Of a DNA stretch of 64,000 nt, positions 30,032-42,400 are shown one piece after another. This DNA is from Diplodia intermedia (taxonomy: Eukaryota > Ascomycota > Dothideomycetes > Botryosphaeriales > Botryosphaeriaceae): contig JAKEKT010000011.1 in the NCBI GenBank assembly GCA_021495925.1, positions 496,001 through 560,000 on the forward strand. The letters run 5' to 3'. The notes below the pieces were generated by a model. That model searched no databases, was not told the DNA's origin, and saw only the letters and a list, made by a program, of their open reading frames with translations. A program made the translations under genes and the position numbers. Every line of letters begins with the position of its first letter. The stretch's first letter is position 1.

Positions 30032-33000
30032 GGTGGCGGATAAGGCGCGCGGAGGATGGGGTCCTGCAAAGCGGGTGGGGTTAGCGACCGTGTTGCGGTG
30101 AAGCGATCAGACTGGGTGAGGGCTCGACAAAGCGGCTGCCGGGCTGTGGATGAAGGCCGAAGGCGCAATGGCGCGGCGGTCCAAAGATAGGCAGGACGGT
30201 CAAACGCACAAGGCTGGCGGGTGGTGGGGCAGGGCAACTTACTATGAAGGGGTATAAAGTCTAGAAAAAGAAAACGTGAAGAGGAAGGATTTTGGGGAGT
30301 GGGAGTGCACCGAGATGCAACGAGCTGGTGGAGAGGTTTGTGTTGTGGAGAGGGAAGAATTTGGTGTGCAGCTTCTGTTCTTATTCTCAGCGCGCCAGCA
30401 TCACCGAACCTTCTGGATAGAGCTCGGGGCCGTGACTGGCTCGTGCGCGCAAGCACGAAAGCGGCTAGTGGCCACCACCGCCCGCCGTGCCGCTTCCTCA
30501 CCAGGCCAACTCGCTCCACGGGAGCCGCATTGCCAGCCTCGACCCTTCTGTTCCAGAATGCTCCAGCGTCGTTGAGAACACAATGCTCCATCGCACTGCT
30601 CGTGCTGTGCACTCCAGTTCCAAGTGCAAGACTCCAGAGAGCGGTGCCTCGTCACGCACTCCAGCCAGGCGCGAGGCTGCAGCGAGGCTGCGGCGAGGCT
30701 GGCAGCAGACCGTTTGCCCAGCTGTAGGCAGACACCGTTGGCGCTGCTGTGTTTGCTACTAGCCTCACCGTCCGGAGTCCCTTGGGCTGTTTCGAAAGCT
30801 TCCATCGCCTTCGAATGCGCAAGGCAGACCCGCATCGAAAACCTCTCTCGTGCCGTCCTTGCGCGCGCTTTCCCCGCCTTCTCGTCTTTGGGTTTGAGTT
30901 CCCATATGGGTTCCCGTTCTGTCGACAGTCCTTGCAGATCCTGATAAGCCTCACTTTCAATGGTCCAGGCACCGATCCGGCTTTGGACCCTGAATGCCTT
31001 ATCCTGATGGCTGATCCGCAACAAAAACCTTGGCGCCAAAACCGCCAGCCTTGGTTCATTCACCAAGGTATAAACGTCAACCTCACTTGCCGAGAAGCTC
31101 CAGCTTCATTTCAGCTCGAGGGTTAAGGGCTGCGTTTTCGTCGGCTTCACTCCTCAACCACAGGACCCTTGTGTAATTTCCTTTGCCTTCGCGTGATAAT
31201 CATCTGTCTACCAGGGCACTCTCTCTTCAATATGCTCTAGCGGTAACTCCTGAACACAGCTGATGCATAAGCTGTGACCATCTTCTGCATTGGCCATCTC
31301 CAGGGAGAAATTTTGATATCCATGGCGCACTGGCTGCTGAGAACTTCTACGGGGTTTCGGGATGCCTTTGTTGGCGGATGCTAGCCGCCTGTTCTGTAGC
31401 TTCTAATCTTGGTTCTCGCTACACCTTTGCCTCTAGCACACTTATGGAACAACGGAACCACATTCACTATATAGAACCGACACCCAGATTTGTTGTGGAA
31501 AAAAAAAGCCATGCTTTCTTTTCCCCTCTCTTTCTTCTTTCCACTCTCTCGGTTCGCCGAGTCTTCAGAGTCCGACAAGAAGCTACGCAGGGAGCTCTCC
31601 CACCGAGGACATTTCGCTTCTCGGGGACCACGCATTCAAGTCATTCTCCAGTTCGGTTAGGAAGGCTCATCAACAAAAGCAATGCTGAGGAGCGAGCGCT
31701 GTTAGCGCCAATACTCAACACCACAAGCCGCTAGCGCTGCATACCATCACGAAGCACCGGTGAGCATCATCTCCCGCAGCCTGTAGTACTTGAAAATAGC
31801 ATCAGCATAATTCACACCTGGTATTCCTCGCATCATTGTCAATGGAGGAAAGCGTACGACGAGGAAGTGTTGTAATTTTCCCGGACTGAAGATGCCTCAA
31901 CCGTTGATCAAAATTGTCTCTCCGACACTCGTTGATCAGATGATAGTTCTATCAAAAGGAGCCGCAACCTCGTACTCCCAGACTCCCTTGTGCCCATCCC
32001 CCAGAACCACGGACCTTCTCTCCATTCTGCACGTCAATCAGCACGCGCACCCCTCTGGGACGCGCGCACCCCCTCCCTCCAGCCACCCCAGCCGGTGCCT
32101 CAAGGCAAGCCATGTCGCCACTATTCGGTCGCACAATGGTCCATGCCGTAAAAGGAGGCTTACGTGCGGGAGGGAGTGCTGCACATCATTGATTGTTGCC
32201 CTGGACGACCAAAGGCATGATCCGCGTCAGCGCGCGCGCGTGGACGCGCACGCGAGATGTACGGATCGAACAATGCAATTATCCTGTTTACCTTAGCCCC
32301 AATCCCGTCGGAATGGCCTCGGAAGAGGCGCGTGTGCAGGAATGCCGAATGGAACAGGAAGCGCGCGGCAATTGTGCGTGCATTTCGTGTGTAGAACTTT
32401 GGACATACTGCCCGTTGCCGGAGGGAAGGCGACTATAAAGTGACCGAGTAGCTGCGTTCGTGGATACCTCAAAACGCTGTTGTTCGGAACGAGCGTTGCC
32501 ATCCATATCACGGAGCTTTGCAGCATTCGCTCACGTCAGCCGTGGATTGAAGCGTTCGGGGACCATGTAGAAGTCGAAAGCCTGCGCGTCACACCCTCAA
32601 ATCCAGAAGGCGATGTCGTACCGGTCAGCCCCTCCATTTGAATTTTCGTATCCCACCAAAAGCAAGATTTAACGCGGGCGTGGATCACCCAATCACAAGA
32701 CGCCTGCCATGGTCAAATACGGCTTCTCACAGGGCAGACGCACGCAACGCCCAGCCCGGTCTCCACGGCTGTGGCGGCAATCGAACGACCGGTCAAGGGA
32801 TCGGACCGAGACGGCTGATGGGCCAGGCGAGAGGCGATGAATGTCTTGCATCTGGCGAGGGGTTACTATGCGGAGCGATTGGACGTCCGTTAAGACCCCC
32901 CAACGACAATTTAGCGCTTACGTCGGACGAGATGGTTACGCCATGCAAGCTAGTAGTGATGTGGGCTGCGCACACGGATGCTTTGCTTCCTTTCTCTTGA

Positions 33001-33966
33001 CGAAAGGCAACATAGTTGAACCGGAATATGATGCTACCACGCATTTCTTCAGATACTGGATTTGTACGGACATGCCCACTTGTCCACGCCGCTCAGAGCA
33101 TACACGCACCAGGATAAGCGAAAAGCATCAGCAACGACAAAACAGGGTAGAGGGAAAGGAGTAAAACAATCAGAAATACAGCAGTGTCTGGAAAGAAAGG
33201 AGAAAATTGAAAAGGCACCAGGAGAACCAGTCGCCAGAGTCAGGACACCGTTGCGGGACAAGGGAAGACGAGGAGCAGCCCAGTAAAATGCCCCGCTCCC
33301 CTCCGCGGCCATCCCACTATCCGCCTCGTGCATCTCCTGTACCGCAAGAAACTCTGCCTCCGCTGCTTGTTCTTGCCCCAGAAAAAACAAGCCTAATTTA
33401 TGATGACCGCATGACGATTTGACCGATTAGCTGTAGAGAAACACATGAATTGACGCGTGCAATCCGTCGACGAGCCCAAAAAGAACAAAATCCGTATGAC
33501 TCGCTTTGCAGGCAGATGAAGCCGAAACACCCACGTGGCGCGTTGAGAAAGGAGAAAACTGCATGTATTGAGCCCCCAACGTTATGAATCAATAGCTTCA
33601 TTGTCCATGCATCCATGCCCGAGCGTACACCAATTGAAGTATGATGCCCTTCTAGGTTGTCCCTATTCGTCTTTCCGCCGGCGAGTCGACGCAAGGGAAT
33701 GCCGTATGATTTCGTGGGGTGAACCTCTGGGTTTCTTAGGATCCGTACGAAAGCGTCTGTTCGATGAGGGTGATAGAAGCGGTGTAACAGTCTTCGTTCG
33801 ATTGCTCCACTTCCGGGTTTCGACAAAGCAAGTAACTCATAAAGGATACAGGCCATTTTCGGTCGTCGACGAGGGCGCGTGTGATCATGGAGGGATGGAG
33901 TTTTCTTTATCTCCGACCGAACCTGCTAAGGAAAATATCGGTAAATCGTTCATAGGAATTTCATCT
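30032..33966. other. 3.9-kb gap between Hsp90 and PP1 genes
   Basis: The first 600 nt hold the Hsp90 promoter and leader, with the heat-shock-like sites. A three-unit, 11-nt imperfect repeat (GCGAGGCTGCA type) lies at about 30669-30701. The rest up to the PP1 3' end has only short, unconvincing open frames and no recognisable RNA gene. Confidence 0.45.
30406..30418 (-). promoter_or_regulatory. heat-shock-element-like site upstream of Hsp90
   Basis: The + strand reads GAACCTTCTGGAT, which fits alternating GAA/TTC units with 2-nt spacing (GAAnnTTCnnGA). It lies about 375 nt upstream of the Hsp90 start. A further TTCCAGAA pair is at 30551-30558. The spacing rule is that of Hsf1 sites; binding is inferred. 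Confidence 0.45.
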
Positions 33967-35148
33967 TCACTTCTTGTTGATTCGAGGAGTGACGGGTTTG
34001 GCTGAACCCAGATTGCTGACGTACTTTTGCTTCTTCTCGGCTGGTTTCAGGATCTGTGAAGCCAAAGTCAGCAATTGCCCTGGCACGGTGTTAACATGGA
34101 TGCGTGAACATACCTGGAAGGAACACAGTAGGCTCTCATCGACGCTCATCATGGCGCCGGCGTTGTCGAACTCGCCGCAGTAGTTGGGAGCGCTGAAGAG
34201 CGTAACCAACTGTCGCTTGGAGAAGAACTCGTAACCATCCTCCACGACCTGATGCGCGCGGCAGATGAGATCCATGTCGTGCTTCTGCAAGAATCGTGAG
34301 ACAACATCAGGGCCGAAGGTGAACGAGACACCTCTGTCGTTTTCGCTCCAGCCGGTGATGTCCTTGTCGGGATCGGACCAAAGCAGATCGCAAAGCAACC
34401 CGCAATCGGGGATCTAGTTGGGCCGGTCAGTCAGCTACATGCGCATTTGCCCAATCTAAGCCACATGCTGCGGGAAGGGGGGGCAAACGTACGTCAGTGG
34501 GTCTCATGACGCGACGGATCTGCTCCATGGAGTTCAGGTCCGGACTCAAGCCTCCGTGCATCGTGAAGATCTTCTCGTCGATGATCGCAGCAATTGGCAG
34601 ACAATTGAAGCAGTCAGTGAAGGTCTTCCACAGCTTGATGTTGTACCTCCGCTTGCATTCATCGTAGAAACCATAGATCCTGTTGATGGAAGCGCACTCG
34701 TGGTTGCCGCGGAGGATGAAGAAGTTTTCGGGATACTTGATCTTGTACGCAAGGAGCAGGCAGATGGTCTCCAGAGACTGCTTGCCACGGTCTACGTAGT
34801 CGCCGAGGAAGAGGTAGTTGGCCTCCGGGGGGAAACCGCCATACTCGAACAGGCGGAGAAGATCGTAATATTGACCGTGGATGTCGCCGCAAATCTAGCA
34901 GGATCGTCAGCACTCCCAGCCTCCATCAAGACTCATGTGTCGATTGGGTCCGTTTGTGATGCAAGACATACCTTGATCGGCGCCTCAAGCTCCAGCAGGA
35001 TAGGCTGCGAGATGAAGATCTCACGAGCCTTGGTGCACAGGTAGCGGATCTCAGTTTCGAGAAGCTGGACCTGCTTGCCAGGCCGACTGCCTCGCACTTC
35101 CAAGAGTCTGTCTATGATGGAGTCCAAATCCACCTCTTGTTCCGTCAT
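33967..35148 (-). CDS. glc7: serine/threonine protein phosphatase PP1 catalytic subunit
   Basis: Four exons (35148-34972, 34894-34493, 34413-34114, 34053-33967) give 321 residues with consistent phases. All metal-binding and catalytic motifs are present: CGDIHG (about residues 61-66), GDYVDRG, GNHE, HGGLSPDL, plus RAHQVVEDGYEFF and SAPNYCGEFDNAGAMMSVD. These mark PP1 (Glc7 in yeast, BimG in Aspergillus) rather than PP2A, which has a different C-terminal tail. The enzyme dephosphorylates Ser/Thr in complexes whose regulatory subunits determine target and place: mitotic exit, glycogen, chromosome segregation. The C-terminal VTPRINKK keeps a TP site like the one that cyclin-dependent kinase modifies in PP1 of other species. 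The last intron (34054-34113) is 60 nt and stop-free, so its retention would keep the frame. Confidence 0.99.
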
Positions 35149-37018
35149 GTCGGGCAGTTGCCGCAGGCAGCCGCGTGTTCGAAGAAGGGAGGTGGGGTGT
35201 GGGGTTGGCGGTCAGCGGAGGCGAAGACACGCCGGTTCGGAGGAGATGAAGGTGATGTGAAGCCCTGGTCTTCCTCAGGCAGTAGGGTTAGCGGATTCCC
35301 TTGTTGTGGTTGTGCGACTGTCGCAAATTGCGCGTGGGGTAGGAGAAGGGTGTCGAGCATTGCGGGTGCCGGAAGTCGCAAGGAAAAAAAACTTACCGAT
35401 GGCCCTGAAACCCCCGACGCCGGCAAACGAAGGTGCTGTTAGCGGCGCTTCAGTGCAAGCTGGATCGGCTGTGCGCGTTCTGGGTCGGAGCCCCTCAGGA
35501 AGTCGCCTCGTGGCGATGCTGAAATCACACGACTTCGCACAAGAACGATAAGCGTGCGAGCAGTGCGCGGTGGCAGAGGGACGGGCGTGCGGTGCGGCGC
35601 AGGTCGCGGAGAGCGCTTGGTGCTGTGCTGTCAGCGTCTACAGGAGGCTGTTGTCGGTGGCCGTGGCTCGGTCGAGCGTGTCGTATTCACCGCCAAGCTG
35701 GGTCGCGGCAGCAGCAGGACAGGGCCGTCGCACAGGAGACGGCGTGGCAGGTGACGGCTTCGTGAGTGAGCAGAGTGTGGGATGTGGTGCTGGGTGGGCA
35801 GCGTAGGCTGTGGTGAGGCTGATGGGCGCGGTGGAGGTCGGGCGTTGACAGACGTGAAGTTTGTCGGTTTCAAAGTGAGCCTTCACTCGTTTAGGAACGG
35901 GCAGGAATGCACGGTCTCTGGCCGCAAATTGCAGATCGTCCGTACGAGAGGAATGCGTTTCAGCCAGCGAGCGCGCTGTAGAGAGGTGCGTCTTATGGCG
36001 ACAGGGACGAGTGAGGGACAGCAGGCGTTGTGTCGAGGAGGAGGGCGGCCAAAACCGTCGCATCCACAGCCCACGTCGCCCCAACGTGGTTTAGGGCGGC
36101 CATCAATCAAACGCTAAGCATCACAGGCCTTGCAGCGAAGCACAACAGCAGCGGCCGCGCTGCCAGTGCGCCCGCGCTCGCGGCGCCCTCGACTCTGCGA
36201 GCGCTCGTTTTTGGCGCCCAAGGGGTGCGTGCTACACTTATTGTTTACCTGTGCCGCGGCACTGCCCCTCCGCCGCTTCCACGCGTCCCTGAAAGGCTCC
36301 TCTTCGCTAGGCAGCTGGACGGGAGGCCCCTAGCAGACAAAGGCCGCAGCAGCCCGCGCCCGCGCTGACTAACCGCCGCCCGAGGCGTCGCGGCCACAGC
36401 CAAGCGCCGGCGAGCGGCAACGAGGGGCGCCTCTCCACGAGCCTCTGCCCGCTCTGCCCGCCGTTCACCGGGCACTGTCCCGTCCAGATCACTGGTCACG
36501 TGCATCCCGATCGCAGATCTGCAACCGCCAGGCATGATCGACATGGACGCCGCGTGTGGCATGTTGACGAAAGGTGGCATATCCATTTTGCTTCGGTCCC
36601 CGTCCGCGCGTCCCCTCAGCTATGCTGCCAACAAAAAGACTGACATGCCTCCATCTATGCTATGCTTGGGTCTCCAACGCGGATAAAGCAAACTGGCCGT
36701 CCCATAATATACACCCAGATAGAAACGAGCGCAGGACAGAAAACAATAATTGCGGAGCCCTCGAGGCATCCGCCATGCAAATGCTTGAAAACCAACGACA
36801 GTAAACAGAAGACGACTGGATATCTGAGAAAACCCACCCTTGGACCCAAGAACGCCGACCCCGTATGCTACAAATTACGTCGTACTCGTGAACCCTATTC
36901 GAATTGAGTCTGAAGTGGAGAGAAAATCATGCCGTTCATGAAAATCGACCTCGCCGTCCATATGCCGATAATTTTTATGCAGCCTTGAAAGCAATCGAAA
37001 GACGACTTTTTTTTTTTT
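35149..37018. other. intergenic region upstream of PP1
   Basis: PP1 promoter and leader, followed by GC-rich sequence with chance open frames, and the 3' flank of the LRR gene. A poly-T tract abuts the LRR stop codon at about 37003-37020. No gene or RNA is seen. Confidence 0.5.
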
Positions 37019-39493
37019 TTAACCCAAGGTCCTGCCGCCAGAGGCGATGCCCTGGCTTGGCGTCCGCGATGATGTGACGGTGGGCCGCAGTGCAGGGCTC
37101 ACGCGGTCCGGAAACGCGGGGTTTGATTGATAGGCTTCATCGCTCAGCGCGCTCAGCCAGCTGTTGCCGAAGTCATTGCGCAGCGCCTCGATCTTCTTCT
37201 TGTAAAGATCGCCATTCGCGCCAGCCTCGCCGGACACCATCGAGCTGAAGTCCAATTCCGCTCCGAGCGGAGTCGAGGTGATCGCGGTATCAATGTGGGG
37301 GAGCTGTTGGTTGCCCGAAATTGGCGCAGCGGGAGCGAGAATCTTGCGAACTGGAGTCGCTTCGGGGCTGCCGCCATAAGTGCTATCCGCCGAGGGGGCC
37401 TCTCGTGGGGCTGCCGGTGGTGGCATCAAGGCAGAATCATTCCGCTGATGCGCAGAGTCGTTCTGCGACAGCTCCACGATCCGTCGCTTGGGTCCTTTCC
37501 GTTTCTTGATCGATCCAACGACCCGCTCAGGCTTCGAGTTCGGCGGTCCTTCTACACTCGCCTTGCGCTCTTCGCCTGGCTTGTATGATGCTGCAGGTTG
37601 GACCGGCCTAGCGCCGGCTTCCGTGAGGATGCCCTCGACGGGCAGTGGCTTGATAACCAGAGGATTCGCATTTTCTGGCACTCGATCCACCAGTTGCTTT
37701 CGCTCACTGTAGCCAGGCCCAGTCGAGTCGATGACGATGTCCTCTGTGTACCCTGGGGAAGTCCGGAAAAGGTTGAAGACCATGATGCGGTAATTAGAAT
37801 GCGTCTTGCAAAAGGGATTCTTGTAGACGTAGATCTCCTGCATCTCAGGAATGCCTGTCAACCGAGCAACTTCCGTGGGATCAGTCAACTTGTTCTCTCT
37901 GAGATCCAGGCGCTCTAGGGAGAGCAGTCGCTCGACCCCAGCAAGCGAGACAAGCCGGTTCGCACGGAGGTTAAGGGTGGTAATCGCCGGCAACGGGTTC
38001 CTGACGAGTGAATGCAGAGACTCAATCATGCAGTTAGAGAGATTCAGCGCTCTAAGAGACGTCAAAGTGGCCAGGCTATCGGGAATCTCGGTAAACAGGT
38101 TCGAGGAGAGATCAAGCGATTGAAGAGTACTGGCAAGCGGTGCAAGACCGCTGGCAGAGATTGCCGTCAATCCGTTGTCTGCAAGACTCAGATGCTTGAG
38201 GAATCTCCACTTGTTTGGGGGGAGGATGCCCAGAGCAAGGAGGTTTGAGGAGCTGCCTCGTGGGGTGGTTGATCGAGCGCTTGAGTTTGAGCTGCCAGAA
38301 GAGCGGCGAAGATTGGGAGTGCTGTTGCGAGCAGCATACGAGGAGCCGTGTCTTGCGCTCTTTGGCCTAGAAGGAGAAATGCTTCGGCGCCTGGTGCGAT
38401 GACCCTTGGACCCAGAGGAGCCTTGCCTTGCCATGGCGACACTGTGAGGGCTGCCAATGGACGATCGCCTGTCGAACATGGTCGGCGAAGGCGGAGAAAC
38501 TGCTGACCTGGAAGTGTCCGTGTCCTTGCTGCCAGGACTGCCGGATCCGGGGGGGAACATAGGATAGGGCGATGCCTTGGCGGATCGTCTTCGTCGCCTA
38601 TCGGCATCATCGAGAACAACGTTGATCAAGAGGTCAGTAGGCTCCTCGACGCCCCCGCGTTTGATTGTCAAACTCCGAAGTTGCTCGGACAGGCGATCCC
38701 ACCCGTAGAATTGTCGGAAGTCGACGTCGATGATTTCGAGTGCACTTAGGTTCTTGAACACAAACAACGGCACGGCGGTGTCGAAGGGGAATTCCTCATA
38801 ACCAGCAATCAGGCGAGCCTTGTGGTCGGGTGCGAGGCGGAGGCACGGGATCTTTGTGAAAGCCGAGTACAAGTACTTCAGGTCTTCCTTGACTGCCGCC
38901 TTCTGCTTTTCGGTTTTGGCTGATGAGTTAGAGGAGAGGCCAAAGTTTGCCCAAAGAGAGGACATCCCGGACATAGCACTTCGCATGCTGTTAACGGAGT
39001 GGATGGACTCCCGGTCGGACATGCCACTTTTCTTCCTTTGGGCTTGGCTCAAGAATGACACGTAGTTTGTTGGTGAGGCATCCGAATGTATGTTCTCGAG
39101 TCGCACGTTCATGGGTCCCACTGGGATTCCCAGCTCCTCAAACCGCGACAGAAGGTAGAACAGATGATGCGGAGTTAACGTCAACTTTGCAGCCTTGACA
39201 GAATGCGAGGAGAAGTTCAGGTATGGCAAGGACAAGGCAGCGGCGAAGGTGGACGAGGAGGAAGAGGAGTTCGTCGTGGGAGACGTCGGACCGGCTGCTG
39301 AAGCGCTTCCGGAGGCATTCTTGGGGGCTGTACGCTTCAGTTGTAGGGCATTTGCTAGCGCTTTCTCGTGAGTGCGGACAAAATAGGCAAGGTTCTGTGA
39401 GAGAAAGAGCGTCAGCGCGGCTGCAGAGGCGTCGTGGAGACCTTGTGATCCATGACTTACTTTTATGAACGTGTTTCCATCTTCAGTGTCCAT
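37019..39493 (-). CDS. fungal leucine-rich-repeat protein
   Basis: Exon 1 (39493-39461) and exon 2 (39394-37019) give 802 residues after removal of a 66-nt intron, which is stop-free and would otherwise add 22 residues. The N-terminal part is conserved-looking (NLAYFVRTHEKALANALQL, TLTPHHLFYLLSRFEELGIP, PMNVRLENIHSD) and is followed by DFRQFYGWDRLSEQLRSLTIKRG. A Ser-rich linker leads to about five or six LRRs at residues 400-560 (LKHLSLADNGLTAI, LQSLDLSSNLFTEIP, LRALNLSNCMIESL, ITTLNLRANRLVSL, LERLDLRENKL) capped by EIYVYKNPFC. The tail is Pro/Ser-rich. The domain order recalls STK11IP-type LRR proteins, but I would not assign that function. It is probably a cytosolic adaptor. Confidence 0.88.
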   Translation of the reverse strand: MDTEDGNTFIKVSHGSQGLHDASAAALTLFLSQNLAYFVRTHEKALANALQLKRTAPKNASGSASAAGPTSPTTNSSSSSSTFAAALSLPYLNFSSHSVKAAKLTLTPHHLFYLLSRFEELGIPVGPMNVRLENIHSDASPTNYVSFLSQAQRKKSGMSDRESIHSVNSMRSAMSGMSSLWANFGLSSNSSAKTEKQKAAVKEDLKYLYSAFTKIPCLRLAPDHKARLIAGYEEFPFDTAVPLFVFKNLSALEIIDVDFRQFYGWDRLSEQLRSLTIKRGGVEEPTDLLINVVLDDADRRRRRSAKASPYPMFPPGSGSPGSKDTDTSRSAVSPPSPTMFDRRSSIGSPHSVAMARQGSSGSKGHRTRRRSISPSRPKSARHGSSYAARNSTPNLRRSSGSSNSSARSTTPRGSSSNLLALGILPPNKWRFLKHLSLADNGLTAISASGLAPLASTLQSLDLSSNLFTEIPDSLATLTSLRALNLSNCMIESLHSLVRNPLPAITTLNLRANRLVSLAGVERLLSLERLDLRENKLTDPTEVARLTGIPEMQEIYVYKNPFCKTHSNYRIMVFNLFRTSPGYTEDIVIDSTGPGYSERKQLVDRVPENANPLVIKPLPVEGILTEAGARPVQPAASYKPGEERKASVEGPPNSKPERVVGSIKKRKGPKRRIVELSQNDSAHQRNDSALMPPPAAPREAPSADSTYGGSPEATPVRKILAPAAPISGNQQLPHIDTAITSTPLGAELDFSSMVSGEAGANGDLYKKKIEALRNDFGNSWLSALSDEAYQSNPAFPDRVSPALRPTVTSSRTPSQGIASGGRTLG

Positions 39494-42400
39494 GTCGCTG
39501 GCTCGGATGGCGCTGCATACATCTACTGCGTCGCCAGGTGAGTCGCCGAGGAATTATAGACAAGCTATGTACGGTAGGTGGCTCCGCCGCGCTGAAAATA
39601 GGTGAAAGGACGGTCGAGGGAGGGTAGATGAGGAGCTCGAGAGGCGCGAGGCTTCCGAGACACGACCGCCTGGTTGCAAACACGGGGTCAGTCGGCAGGG
39701 TCATTTTGAACGCGCACGCACGCGGAGCAAAAGGGAAAGCAGGTGAAATTGCAGTGGAGACGAGGTTCGCGCATGCAGCAGCGGATCGCGAGATCAGGAG
39801 ATCGAGACTGGGGCAGAGACGCCGGAGAGGGAGCAGGTACGTACAGCGAGTGTTACTCGAGAAGGTGCCGAGTATCGCAATTCGGTGGCCGGATGGGCTC
39901 GCAGAGATATGGAGGGCGCGGTGCGGCGGCGAGGCAGTGAGCCGGTGAGGTTCTGCTCTTGGGGGAGCCAATGAGTGGTGCAGCGGAGCGGGCTGCAGGC
40001 GCCTCAGCACTGCACGCTTGCTTTGCGTGCAGGTTCGATGCGGCGAGAAGCGTCGGTGGGCGGACAGAGCGGGCCACGGCGTGCGTCTCGACGGGTAGAC
40101 GAAGGGGGCAGGTGCGATGGGGGCCGTCTGTAGAACAGCGAGGAGGCTCTCCAGCCTTGTGGGGGGAGGTGTTGCGCTTGTGGCCGGGAGGTGTAGGGAT
40201 ATGTTTTCTCTGGCTTCACCCAAAGAGGAATTCCTAATCTCTTCTCACGAGCGGCGCTGGAGGATATTGACCGGGATGCGGCTGGCGCCAGTAGTGCACG
40301 GGGCGTGAAGCTTCAAGGACGCATGAAGAGCACGGGAGCAGACCGTCTAAATGGTACGACGCCAGCAGATTGCGCATTCAGGGTCAGGCCGAGCAGATGG
40401 CCGCAGCACACGGCGAGCTTGGCCCCGTTGATAGCTGGGAGCGAGTCGCAGATCTGTCCGCCCGCACCAGTCGCGCACCGCCCGCGCTAGCCACGCGCAC
40501 GCCAACTGCACACCACACAGCGCGAGGGCTCATCCTTCAAGGGTCCCCGTCGCCCGCTGCAGCCGGCCGGCGCATCGCGATGACGGCGGACCGCCGCTCG
40601 CCAGCTTCCAGCAATTTCTCGCCCGCCGCGCAGCTCCCAGCCAGTCCCCTGCCCCCAACAACCAGCACCAGCACCAACGCGTGCCCGTGCGCGTTCGGGC
40701 CAGATGGCTACGATAGCCAGCGGCCGTGCAGCAAGCGAGACACTCCACGCTGCTCCACCGCGGCACTAGGCCGGCGCGCGCGCGCGATGGACGTCTGCTC
40801 GCCCACAGCCTCTCTCTAGCTTATCGCCGTGCATGCGGGGTCCTCCTTAGCAGCGCCTGAGACAGCGCTGCATCTGATCGCTCATGTCGCACGACGCGCG
40901 CCCGCCGAGCCAGTCACACGCCGGCAACGATGGCGACAGCGGGCACCTTGACGGCCGGGATGCCTCGCAGAGCACAGGCCCGTGCCACGGCTGACGGCCG
41001 ATGGTTGCGCTGCGTGGACCCTGAGGCGCGCTTACCGTCCGCGGGCGCCCGCCCATCAGCGAACAACTGAGATGGTCATGCGTTCTGCCTGCCATCCCTC
41101 CCAGCAGCGCCCGCATCTCCCGGATCTCGCCCTTCAGGTCGCACACGATCTGGCGCCGCTGCGGTGTGTGTGCGGCTGCCGCGCAAAGGCACGGCCAGAG
41201 AGTGGGCTGACGAGTGAATCTGAGGGATTGGAAACGGAACCCCCCACACAGCCGCGGCGCTGTTCGCGTCAAGCACGCCCGATTGCTGCCGGCGACGTTG
41301 GAGATGGAGGGCAATGCGCAATGACATATGGATCGCAGCGCCGCGCGAGGCGTGCGCCTAATCTGCCCCAGGACGCGCGCGAGCGAGCTGGCCAACCAGG
41401 CGCGCTCCTTGCGTCGGATGGGGACCAGCCCTCGAACTTCCGACCAGTGTGCGTGTGCGCAGCGATCTTCAACTGCTGTGCTCGCGGCTTTTGGCTCTGC
41501 GCGCCCGCTGCCCTTCCGCATCTGTGGCATATCAGATCCACCCCACTTGCCCGGATGGGAGAGGGCTCCGACGCACGGCAAGGAATGCATGCGCCAGCGG
41601 AATGCCTTGCTTTCTCGCTAGGCGGTGAGCAGGCGTGCACGGGGCGAGATGGTAAACCTCTGTCGAGGGCCTCTCAGAACTTGCGCAGTGCCCGGCAGTC
41701 GGTCGTCTCCAGAGCCCAGGACAGCGGCTCGCACAGGGAAGCCCGGTGGATGCGGTCGGGACTTGCCCAGCGCTCCACCGACGCTCAATGGGTCAGGAGG
41801 ATGGACGACGCGCCGTTTCCTCGGCCACCTGAGGTGCAGTGGAGAAAAACGGTTGTCGTCGCGGCCGGAGCCTAATCTCTGGCGGAAGCCAGCCCAGCGC
41901 GACGACCACACGCCGGACAGGCCGGTTCTCTGCTGATCCGCCGCCCACGCCCGGTCAGAAGCTCACAGGTAGCCTGGCGTTTATGACTCGGGCGCCGGCA
42001 GGGGACGCCTGGGGTCTGCAAGCCTCGCGGTTGACGTCTCGACGCACGAACGCCACCATCAGCGACGGCGTCTGCTCGTGGCGCGGGGCTGCTAAAATCG
42101 CTGCACGGCAGCCGGATGCCACTCTGCATCGTCGATTTCCAGAATACGATCAACGACGGCGTCGTCGTCGGTCCAGCGCTCGACTCGCGCACGGGCGCCG
42201 CTCTACCAACCACGGTCTACACAGTATACAGCTGGCAGCACTCGGGCCGACAGCTGCACCTCGCCCAACTGGGCCGCACATCACCACGACAGAACACAGT
42301 GGCATTGGCCCCCCAATTGGCGTGCCCAGCCGCCTGCTCCGCGTTAGCTGCGTAGAATGGGCGAAAGCGTGCGGGTGGTGGGCAATCATCGGCCGTGGCG

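Noticed and set aside
40982..41875. 297-codon + open frame with overlapping 247-codon minus frame
   Set aside because: Mutually overlapping on both strands with Arg/Ala/Pro-rich translations; a chance pattern in GC-rich sequence.
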